From NCBI GenBank assembly GCA_003216955.1, contig QCHZ01000003.1, positions 156,753-220,752 on the forward strand: DNA of 64,000 nt, read 5' to 3'. This document shows positions 56,831 through 64,000 of the stretch, piece by piece. Position numbers and translations under genes: made by a program. Under the pieces are notes generated by a model. That model did not search any database, was not told the origin of the DNA, and saw only the letters and a program-made list of their open reading frames with translations. This DNA comes from Prochlorococcus sp. AG-402-I21 (lineage in GTDB: Bacteria; Cyanobacteriota; Cyanobacteriia; PCC-6307; Cyanobiaceae). Position 1 is the first letter of the stretch. Every line of letters starts with the position of its first letter.

Positions 56831-58222
56831 GTGACCACTCCTTTATCAACTATAAAAGCTTTACAAGAAAGAATGGCTCAAGGTGTGCCTCATGCCAAGT
56901 GCAGTGAGTCTGCAGTGAGGAGAATGTGGTGGGCAGCTCTTGATACCCTTCAGTCAGATATTTTGTTACCAATGAACCTTACAAGAGGTTTATGGTTGTC
57001 TTCACCCTTACCAGCATTATACGAACCTAAATTACTCAATAAATTTCAAGGATGGGTGTGGGCACCAAAGGATTTATTAAATCTTACAAATCCTTCTATG
57101 GGGATGTTGCCTCCTAGCCAATCAGTTGCGATGGATTTCCACAATGATTCTTCAGGCTATGAGCGCCTGAACCTTTTGGAAGAAGATGGAAATGATCCCT
57201 TGCTATTAGTTATTACTCCTGAAATCCAAATTGCTTTAGCTCTTGAAGGTAAATCTCAGGAGAGAAAATTGTTAATGCGAAGTGATCCTGAAACTCTGAG
57301 TGATCTTTTGACATTACTTGATAATAGATTGAATACAGAAAATGTTGAACAAGCAAATAAGCTGAGAAAAACACTTGGAGAGATGGGGCAGCTTAAGACA
57401 AATGATGATTTATCTAAGGTATTTTGGCCTTTACTTTCTCAACGTCTCGCAGATATTGCACCAAGTTTAAATATTCAAACTTTGCCTGATAGCCTAAGTA
57501 ATGATCACAATTCAAGTTCAAAAGATAATGAAATTTCTTTGCTAGAGGCGTTAACTCATGAAATTAGAACTCCATTGGCGACAATACGAACCTTAATAAG
57601 ATCTCTTTTAAGAAAGCAAGATTTACCTAGAGTCGTTGAAACACGTTTAAAGCAAATAGATATTGAATGTACAGAACAAATTGATCGTTTTGGTTTGATT
57701 TTTAATGCAGTGGAGCTTGAGAGAAGTAAGCCTGAAAAAACAAATTTAGCTTTAACTGATTTAGGTAAAATGCTCAAGATGCTTTCTCCAGTTTGGAATA
57801 ATCAGCTAGAGCGAAAAGGCTTGAAACTAATTCTAGATATCACACCAGATCTACCTAAAGTTTTGAGTGACTCAGAAGGGCTTGAATTAATGTTGACTGG
57901 TCTTATTGATAGGAACAGTCGTGGTTTACAAGCTGGTGGGGAATTAACTTTGAAGTTAAGACCAGCTGGGCAAAGACTAAAGCTTCAAATACTCACTCAG
58001 CTTTCCACATCAAATAATTCTGGAGTGTCAGAAAGTATTTCCAATGAAGAAATTGGACCTGTGCTCAGCTGGAATCCAGCAACAGGTAATTTGCAGCTTA
58101 GTCAGGCTGCAACTCAAAGGCTTTTGAAAAGTCTTGGTGGCCGTCTGACTAATAGGCGGGATAGTGGAATTACGATATTTTTTCCTATTTCTGAATTAAA
58201 AGAATTTGATCTTCGAGGCTAA
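56831..58222 (+). CDS. Histidine-kinase-like protein with degenerate ATPase domain
   Basis: The protein is about 463 residues from GTG 56831, which has GGAGG at 56821-56825 five bases ahead. An N-terminal ~220-residue domain has no clear membrane segment. The dimerisation/phospho-acceptor helix then has H243 in LTHEIRTPLATIRTLI, followed by QIDRFGLIFNAVELER. In the ATPase half the usual N-box Asn is not seen (LELMLTGLIDRNSRGL) and no clear DxGxG G1 box appears. The end AATQRLLKSLGGRLTNRRDSGITIFFPI in parts resembles the last HATPase strands. A signalling role without normal autophosphorylation is possible. Confidence 0.75.
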   Translation: MTTPLSTIKALQERMAQGVPHAKCSESAVRRMWWAALDTLQSDILLPMNLTRGLWLSSPLPALYEPKLLNKFQGWVWAPKDLLNLTNPSMGMLPPSQSVAMDFHNDSSGYERLNLLEEDGNDPLLLVITPEIQIALALEGKSQERKLLMRSDPETLSDLLTLLDNRLNTENVEQANKLRKTLGEMGQLKTNDDLSKVFWPLLSQRLADIAPSLNIQTLPDSLSNDHNSSSKDNEISLLEALTHEIRTPLATIRTLIRSLLRKQDLPRVVETRLKQIDIECTEQIDRFGLIFNAVELERSKPEKTNLALTDLGKMLKMLSPVWNNQLERKGLKLILDITPDLPKVLSDSEGLELMLTGLIDRNSRGLQAGGELTLKLRPAGQRLKLQILTQLSTSNNSGVSESISNEEIGPVLSWNPATGNLQLSQAATQRLLKSLGGRLTNRRDSGITIFFPISELKEFDLRG

Positions 58223-58317
58223 TGTTGACGCGTGTGAAGTTGATGTGAAATGAGTCAAAAGGCACAAAATAAAGTGCTAATTTAAAAATATAAAGAAAAG
58301 TTGATTTAGTTGAAAGC

Positions 58318-58743
58318 ATGACTGAAGTATTACCTGGAACACTTCCAAAGCACATTGGTAGCACTGGTGGATTATTAAACTCTGCTGAAACCGAAGAAAA
58401 ATACGCAATTACGTGGACAAGTAAAACTTCTGAGGTATTTGAACTCCCAACTGGAGGAGCAGCAGTAATGCATGAGGGCGATAATCTCATGTATTTTGCT
58501 AGAAAAGAGCAGTGTTTTGCCTTGAATACTCAACTGAGGGGATTTAAACCAAGAATTGAAACAAGTAAAATATATAGAATTTATCCTGGAGGAGATAGAG
58601 AATTACTTTTTCCTAAAGATGGAGTTTTCTCTGAGAAGCCAAATGAAGGTCGCTTGAAAGAAGGTTACAACAATAGAAGAATCGGAGAAAATCCTAATCC
58701 AGCAAGTTTGAAATTTAGCGGTAAAAAAACTTACGATGCATAA
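58318..58743 (+). CDS. psaD: Photosystem I subunit PsaD
   Basis: PsaD is the peripheral stromal subunit that holds PsaC and docks ferredoxin. The 141-residue protein has [45 protein letters not shown] in parts, [29 protein letters not shown] in parts, and [18 protein letters not shown]. Length matches the family. It starts 95 bp after the kinase-like gene. No RpaB HLR1 pair was recognised upstream. Confidence 0.97.
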   Translation: MTEVLPGTLPKHIGSTGGLLNSAETEEKYAITWTSKTSEVFELPTGGAAVMHEGDNLMYFARKEQCFALNTQLRGFKPRIETSKIYRIYPGGDRELLFPKDGVFSEKPNEGRLKEGYNNRRIGENPNPASLKFSGKKTYDA

Positions 58744-58804
58744 GTCATTAAATTCAAACTTTTGCCCCCTTTAAATCTATATATTGGGCTGCCATTATGC
58801 AGTC

Positions 58805-60325
58805 ATGCTTAGTTTAGATAAGGAAGAATTTCTTTTATCAGCCTCCAGTGGGGCCAATTATATCCCTTTGGCAAAAAGTTGGCCGGCAGATTTAGAAACT
58901 CCTCTTACAACTTGGCTGAAAGTTGGTAATGATGTTCCTCCAGGAGTATTGCTCGAATCAGTAGAAGGTGGAGAGACTATAGGTAGATGGAGTGTGGTGG
59001 CATCAGATCCTCTCTGGAAGGTGATAGTAAGGGGTGATGAATTAACTAGATCTTGGAGGAATGGAAAACAAGAAAAGTTTCATGGTAATCCAATAGAAAT
59101 ACTCAGGAAAATGCTTGAGCCTTATAAATCTGTTTCTTTATCTGGCTTGCCACAACTGGGACAACTTTTTGGAATGTGGGGATATGAATTAATTCAGTGG
59201 ATTGAGCCCTCAGTACCTACATATGAAATGTCAGATCAAGACTTACCTGATGGTATTTGGATGTTTATGGATAAAATTCTTATTTTTGATCAAGTCAAAC
59301 GGCTAATAACTGCTGTTGCATATGGAAATTTAAGTGATGGAGTTTCCTCTCATAAAGCTTATGAAATTGCATGTAAACAAATCAATGAAATGCAAGATTT
59401 AATGGCATCTCCTCTAAAGCCAATACAGTCTTTAAAGTGGAATGAAAAAGCAGAGAGATCTCTTGACATGACTTTAAATACATCAAAAAGTGAATATAAA
59501 AATAGTGTCAAAGTGGCAAAAGAATTTATTAAACAAGGAGATGTTTTTCAGTTAGTTCTTAGTCAAAAACTGGAGTCGACTGTTTTGCAAAAACCTTTTG
59601 AACTATATCGAAGCTTGAGAATGGTAAACCCCTCTCCATTCATGGCATATTTTGATTTTGGTGACTGGCAACTTATTGGTTCTAGTCCAGAAGTGATGGT
59701 GAAGGCTCAACAAACAGAAAAGGGAATTCAAGCAAGTTTGAGACCAATTGCAGGTACACGTCCAAGAGGTAAAAATGATTTGGAAGATGCAGCTCTAGAG
59801 AAAGATCTTTTAAAGGACCCTAAAGAAAGAGCTGAGCATGTGATGCTAGTAGACTTAGGTCGAAATGATTTAGGGAGGGTTTGTACCCCAGGTAGTGTTT
59901 ATGTAAAAGAATTAATGGTTATTGAAAAATATTCGCATGTAATGCACATCGTTAGTGAGGTGGAAGGGACTTTAAAAAAAGAAAAGGATGTGTGGGACTT
60001 GTTGATGGCTTCTTTCCCGGCTGGGACAGTCAGTGGCGCTCCAAAGATAAGAGCAATGCAACTGATCAATCAATTAGAAAAACAACGTAGAGGGCCTTAT
60101 TCAGGCGTTTATGGGTCTATAGATTTAACTGGAGCATTAAATACAGCTATTACTATAAGAACAATGGTTGTTCGGAAGCAAAATAAAAATGAATTTACTG
60201 TACAAGTACAAGCTGGGGCAGGGGTGGTTGCAGACTCCATCCCTTCTAATGAGTATCAAGAAACTTTAAATAAAGCGAGAGGTATGTTTACTGCTTTGGC
60301 TTGCTTAGAACCTCAGAATTTATGA
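58805..60325 (+). CDS. trpE: Anthranilate synthase component I
   Basis: TrpE makes anthranilate from chorismate with glutamine-derived ammonia, the first step of tryptophan synthesis. The ~506-residue protein has the N-terminal tryptophan-sensing region with LLESVEGGETIGRWS. The chorismate-binding core has QGDVFQLVLSQ, NPSPFMAYFDFG, LRPIAGTRPRGK, VDLGRNDLGRV, SFPAGTVSGAPKIRAM and the C-terminal VQAGAGVVADSIPSNEYQE in parts. I start it at ATG 58805; a TTG at 58784 adds seven residues. Its stop overlaps the gshA start. Confidence 0.95.
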   Translation: MLSLDKEEFLLSASSGANYIPLAKSWPADLETPLTTWLKVGNDVPPGVLLESVEGGETIGRWSVVASDPLWKVIVRGDELTRSWRNGKQEKFHGNPIEILRKMLEPYKSVSLSGLPQLGQLFGMWGYELIQWIEPSVPTYEMSDQDLPDGIWMFMDKILIFDQVKRLITAVAYGNLSDGVSSHKAYEIACKQINEMQDLMASPLKPIQSLKWNEKAERSLDMTLNTSKSEYKNSVKVAKEFIKQGDVFQLVLSQKLESTVLQKPFELYRSLRMVNPSPFMAYFDFGDWQLIGSSPEVMVKAQQTEKGIQASLRPIAGTRPRGKNDLEDAALEKDLLKDPKERAEHVMLVDLGRNDLGRVCTPGSVYVKELMVIEKYSHVMHIVSEVEGTLKKEKDVWDLLMASFPAGTVSGAPKIRAMQLINQLEKQRRGPYSGVYGSIDLTGALNTAITIRTMVVRKQNKNEFTVQVQAGAGVVADSIPSNEYQETLNKARGMFTALACLEPQNL

Positions 60326-61461
60326 CTAACTTGATGCTTTTAAAGGGGTTTGAAGTGGAGCTTTTTACTGGTACATATGCTGGGAAAAATGTAGGTGTAG
60401 CATCTGCTATTACAGAAGATCTATCAGATTTTGTCAAAGAACCAGATCAAAGAAATCTTGAGTACATAACTGTTCCAGATCAAAGATACGCTGTTTTAAA
60501 ACATGCACTTTTACTGCCAAGACAAAAACTTAGGAAATGGCTAAATTGCCAAAAACTTACAATTTTGCCAGGAAGCACACTTAGTCTTGGCAATACAAAA
60601 ATTTTCGAAAGGTCAGACTTAGAAAATCCTTATCACTCTTTTATAGAAAAAAACTATGGAACGAATGTTGTAACAGCAAGTATTCATATTAATTTAGGCA
60701 TTGAAAACTTATCCTTACTTTTTTCAGCCCTTCGCTTGGTTAGATGTGAGGCAGCATTATTTCTTGCATTAAGTGCTAGCTCTCCTTTCTTAGATGGACA
60801 TGTAATGGACACACATTCTCAACGATGGATTCAATTTCCTAAGACACCCTCTTATGTACCTATGTTTATAAATCATGCTCATTATGTGAAATGGGTTGAA
60901 GAGCAATTAGGGCAGGGCAACATGCAAAATGAAAGACATTTATGGACATCAGTAAGGCCGAATGGTCCAGAAAGGCCTCACATCTTAAATCGATTAGAGC
61001 TTAGGATATGTGATTTGGTAGCTGATGTTGATTTGCTTTTAGCTATTACTGCTTTACTTGAGCTCAGAATTATCAATCTCACAAACAATATGAAAAAATA
61101 TGATCCCATTGAGGCAAGCTCTAAAACACATGAAGAATTGGCTCTATTGGCAGATGAAAATGATTTGCTTGCGGCTAAATCTAGTCTTGATGCGAATTTA
61201 TTTCATTGGAAAAATGGGAAACGAATAAACTGTCGTGATTGGATAAGGGAACTTCTTGCTGATGTAACTCCTTTGGCTAAAGAGCTTGATATATTTGAGT
61301 TGCTTCAACCTATTGAATTTGTTTTGACAAATGGTAATCAAGCAATGAGATGGCTTAATTCTTATTCAAAGGGGGCTTCAATTCAGTCCTTGCTTCAGAC
61401 AGGTATTAGTGAAATGGAACAAGAGGAGATTGATTTCATTCAAATGAATTCAACCTATTAG
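60322..61461 (+). CDS. gshA: Glutamate-cysteine ligase, cyanobacterial type
   Basis: The enzyme makes gamma-glutamylcysteine, the first step of glutathione synthesis. The ~379-residue protein begins [17 protein letters not shown] and has [39 protein letters not shown] in parts. Arg and His residues of the active site are suggested in [15 protein letters not shown]. The pattern fits the cyanobacterial-type family (TIGR02048). The ATG at 60322 overlaps the trpE stop by four bases. Confidence 0.88.
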   Translation: MTNLMLLKGFEVELFTGTYAGKNVGVASAITEDLSDFVKEPDQRNLEYITVPDQRYAVLKHALLLPRQKLRKWLNCQKLTILPGSTLSLGNTKIFERSDLENPYHSFIEKNYGTNVVTASIHINLGIENLSLLFSALRLVRCEAALFLALSASSPFLDGHVMDTHSQRWIQFPKTPSYVPMFINHAHYVKWVEEQLGQGNMQNERHLWTSVRPNGPERPHILNRLELRICDLVADVDLLLAITALLELRIINLTNNMKKYDPIEASSKTHEELALLADENDLLAAKSSLDANLFHWKNGKRINCRDWIRELLADVTPLAKELDIFELLQPIEFVLTNGNQAMRWLNSYSKGASIQSLLQTGISEMEQEEIDFIQMNSTY

Positions 61462-61496
61462 TTACTAAGTCGGTGGAACTGCCTCATAATAAGTTT

Positions 61497-64000
61497 ATGT
61501 TGAAAAATTCTTCTAACGAAAATATCTCTAATCACTCGACAGTATGTGTTGAGGATCAAGATCCTGGATATTTATTGCAACAAAGGCTTGAGCTAGTTGA
61601 GGATCTATGGAAAACAGTTCTCAAAAGTGAATGTCCTCCTGATCAAACACAGAGATTATTGCGTTTAAAACAATTAAGTGATCCTAGCCAGTCAAATCAG
61701 GACAATTCCTCTCAGGCAATAGTTCAATTGATTACAGAAATGGATTTGGCTGAGGCGATATCTGCCGCTAGGGCTTTCTCTCTTTATTTTCAGTTGGTAA
61801 ACATTCTTGAGCAACGTATTGAAGAAGATAGTTATTTAGAAAGTATTGAAAAAGGTAAGTTAGACAATGCTAATTACAAAATAGACCCATTTGCTCCAGC
61901 TTTAGCTAGTCAGACAGCCCCAGCAACTTTTACACAATTATTTGAGCGATTACGCCGTTTGAACGTACCCCCAGCTCAACTTGATGCTTTGATGAGGGAG
62001 ATGGATATTCGTCTTGTTTTTACAGCCCATCCTACTGAAATAGTTAGGCACACCGTTCGGCATAAACAACGAAGGGTAGCCACTCTTTTACAGCAACTTC
62101 AATCTAATAGTTTGATTTCCGAATCGGAGAAAGAAATATTTAGGTTGCAATTAGAGGAGGAGATAAGACTTTGGTGGAGAACTGATGAGCTTCATCAGTT
62201 TAAACCGACTGTTCTTGATGAAGTTGACTATGCGCTTCATTATTTTCAGCAAGTTTTGTTTGATGCCATGCCTCAATTAAGAAGAAGACTGACTATGGCA
62301 CTCGCGTCAAGTTATCCAGACGTAGAAATTCCTAATGAAGCTTTTTGTACCTTTGGTTCTTGGGTAGGCTCGGATCGAGATGGAAATCCCTCTGTCACAC
62401 CTGCAATTACATGGAGAACAGCATGCTATCAAAGACAGCTAATGCTGGATAGGTATATTGCATCAGTTCAAGAGTTGAGAGACCAACTCAGCATATCTAT
62501 GCAATGGAGTCAAGTAAGTTCTCCTTTGCTTGAGTCATTAGAAATGGATAGAGTTCGTTTCCCTGAGGTCTATGAAGAAAGGGCTGCTAGATATCGACTA
62601 GAACCTTATCGCTTGAAACTTAGCTATACATTAGAGAGGTTACGACTTACTCAAATACGTAACAAGCAGTTAGCAGATGCCGGATGGAAATCCTCACCGG
62701 AAGGAATACCTTTGATATCTACTAATAATAGTTTTGATGAATTTCTTCACTATAGATCTGTTGATGAACTAAAGAATGAATTAGAGCTTATTAGAAATAG
62801 TCTGGTTAGTACAGATCTAACATGTGAACCTCTAGATACTTTATTAAATCAAGTTCATATTTTTGGCTTCTCTTTAGCTAGTTTAGATATTAGGCAAGAA
62901 AGCACACGACATAGTGATGCGTTGGATGAGCTCACTAGCTATTTAGATCTGCCTGAATCCTATGGAGTGATGAACGAGGAAAGTCGAGTCAAATGGTTGA
63001 TGAAGGAATTAAAAACTAGGAGACCACTTATCCCCCCCGCTTTTGAGTGGTCTAAAAGCACTCAAGAAACTATCTCAGTTTTTAATATGCTTCATAGGCT
63101 TCAGAAAGAATTTGGTACTCGAATATGTCGCTCGTATGTAATTTCAATGAGTCACACAGCATCAGATTTATTAGAAGTTCTTCTTTTAGCCAAAGAGTCA
63201 GGTTTAATTGATCCAACTTTAGGAGCTGCTGATTTTCTTGTTGTTCCATTATTTGAGACGGTTGAGGATTTACAACATGCTCCTTCTGTAATGGAGTCTT
63301 TGCTTCAGACAGATGTTTATCGCGAATTACTTCCACGAGTAGGAGAAAAAAAACAACCGCTTCAGGAACTTATGCTTGGTTATTCAGATAGCAATAAGGA
63401 TTCTGGTTTCCTCTCGAGTAATTGGGAAATTCATAAGGCCCAAATAGCACTACAAGATCTGGCTAGCAGACATGGAATTGCATTACGTATTTTTCATGGC
63501 AGAGGAGGGTCTGTAGGAAGAGGTGGAGGCCCCGCTTATCAAGCTATTTTGGCTCAACCTAGTGGAACACTTCAGGGACGTATAAAAATTACAGAGCAAG
63601 GAGAGGTCCTTGCCTCAAAATATAGTCTTCCAGAATTAGCTTTATATAATCTAGAAACTGTAACCACCGCTGTTATTCAGAATAGTTTAGTCACTAATAA
63701 ATTAGATGCTACACCAAGTTGGAATGCATTGATGACCAGACTTGCAGCTCGTTCAAGGGAGCATTACCGAGCTTTAGTGCATGATAATCCCGATTTGGTT
63801 CAATTTTTTCAAGTGGTTACTCCAATAGAAGAAATCAGTAAGTTACAAATTTCTAGTCGCCCTGCTCGAAGAAAGAGTGGTGCAAAAGATTTATCAAGTC
63901 TTCGTGCTATTCCATGGGTCTTTGGTTGGACTCAAAGTCGTTTTCTATTGCCAAGTTGGTTTGGGGTTGGTACAGCTTTGGCTACTGAATTAAATACAGA
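61497..64000 (+). CDS. ppc: Phosphoenolpyruvate carboxylase, 3' end beyond window
   Basis: PEP carboxylase adds bicarbonate to PEP to give oxaloacetate and replenish the TCA pathway. Starting at ATG 61497, 834 codons are visible and the frame is open at the window end. The catalytic His block [19 protein letters not shown] is near residue 180. [22 protein letters not shown] in parts follows, then the Lys/Arg loop [16 protein letters not shown] near residue 666. Typical length is near 1000 residues, so about 150 are missing. No frameshift is apparent. Confidence 0.96.
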   Translation, partial: MLKNSSNENISNHSTVCVEDQDPGYLLQQRLELVEDLWKTVLKSECPPDQTQRLLRLKQLSDPSQSNQDNSSQAIVQLITEMDLAEAISAARAFSLYFQLVNILEQRIEEDSYLESIEKGKLDNANYKIDPFAPALASQTAPATFTQLFERLRRLNVPPAQLDALMREMDIRLVFTAHPTEIVRHTVRHKQRRVATLLQQLQSNSLISESEKEIFRLQLEEEIRLWWRTDELHQFKPTVLDEVDYALHYFQQVLFDAMPQLRRRLTMALASSYPDVEIPNEAFCTFGSWVGSDRDGNPSVTPAITWRTACYQRQLMLDRYIASVQELRDQLSISMQWSQVSSPLLESLEMDRVRFPEVYEERAARYRLEPYRLKLSYTLERLRLTQIRNKQLADAGWKSSPEGIPLISTNNSFDEFLHYRSVDELKNELELIRNSLVSTDLTCEPLDTLLNQVHIFGFSLASLDIRQESTRHSDALDELTSYLDLPESYGVMNEESRVKWLMKELKTRRPLIPPAFEWSKSTQETISVFNMLHRLQKEFGTRICRSYVISMSHTASDLLEVLLLAKESGLIDPTLGAADFLVVPLFETVEDLQHAPSVMESLLQTDVYRELLPRVGEKKQPLQELMLGYSDSNKDSGFLSSNWEIHKAQIALQDLASRHGIALRIFHGRGGSVGRGGGPAYQAILAQPSGTLQGRIKITEQGEVLASKYSLPELALYNLETVTTAVIQNSLVTNKLDATPSWNALMTRLAARSREHYRALVHDNPDLVQFFQVVTPIEEISKLQISSRPARRKSGAKDLSSLRAIPWVFGWTQSRFLLPSWFGVGTALATELNT

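Noticed and set aside
58223..58317. RpaB HLR1 box upstream of psaD
   Set aside because: No pair of TTACA-like hexamers at the right spacing is visible.

Overview
This window looks like a stretch of chromosome from a marine picocyanobacterium, most likely Prochlorococcus. The reasons are the AT-rich composition, tight gene packing, and photosystem I genes (psaC, psaD). It also carries a heme oxygenase/pebA/pebB cluster, a panC-cmk fusion, the cyanobacterial-type glutamate-cysteine ligase, RpaB and an NdhS-like protein. A low-light lineage is plausible, but that is inference. The content is mainly housekeeping. I see no CRISPR array, insertion sequence or intact prophage.

Layout. 1-3.5 kb: two neighbouring TPR proteins with related N-termini but different C-terminal domains (SGNH-hydrolase-like and 2OG-Fe(II) oxygenase-like). 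3.5-8.8 kb: mutY, a PfkB sugar kinase, tsaE, ahcY, dedA and ssb. 8.8-12.1 kb: mreB-mreC-mreD, then the response regulator rpaB behind a leader with three consecutive small palindromes. 12.1-17.9 kb: lysS, smpB, ruvB, a secreted TPR protein and an M20 amidohydrolase. 17.9-23.5 kb: a TPP riboswitch and thiC, then on the other strand tkt, fabF and acpP, and psaC facing away from acpP. 23.5-29.2 kb: glmS, a GDP-mannose enzyme, rimM, an ndhS-like gene, rnc, rnpB (RNase P RNA) and tRNA-Arg(CCU). 29.2-40.2 kb: two small conserved genes, glgP, a CPA2 antiporter, an alpha/beta hydrolase, an aldose-epimerase-like protein, an FMN hydroxy-acid oxidase, a DUF1537 acid-sugar kinase and icd.

40.2-45.8 kb: ho1-pebA-pebB, which convert heme to phycoerythrobilin, then a low-molecular-weight phosphatase, panC-cmk and purM. 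46-49 kb is the most accessory-looking part: small genes of unknown function, a ~600 bp spacer and tRNA-Cys(GCA). 49-56.4 kb: an LpxB-related protein, an RNase D-type exonuclease, a CCB1-like cytochrome b6f assembly factor, an amidase-like protein, hemF, mrp and rodA. 56.4-64 kb: a histidine-kinase-like protein with a degenerate ATPase half, psaD, trpE, gshA and the first five sixths of ppc, which runs off the end.

The genes connect central carbon flow (tkt, glgP, icd, ppc), tetrapyrrole and photosystem biogenesis (hemF, ho1, pebA/B, psaC/D, CCB1-like), cell shape (mreBCD, rodA, glmS) and information processing. No clearly new multi-gene system stands out. The best leads are regulatory: the palindrome cluster before rpaB, a possible expression platform for the thiC riboswitch, the tripeptide ORF abutting a TTG-started psaC, and long terminator stems built into gene ends. 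The swappable TPR protein pair and the small-gene pocket beside tRNA-Cys are the other leads.
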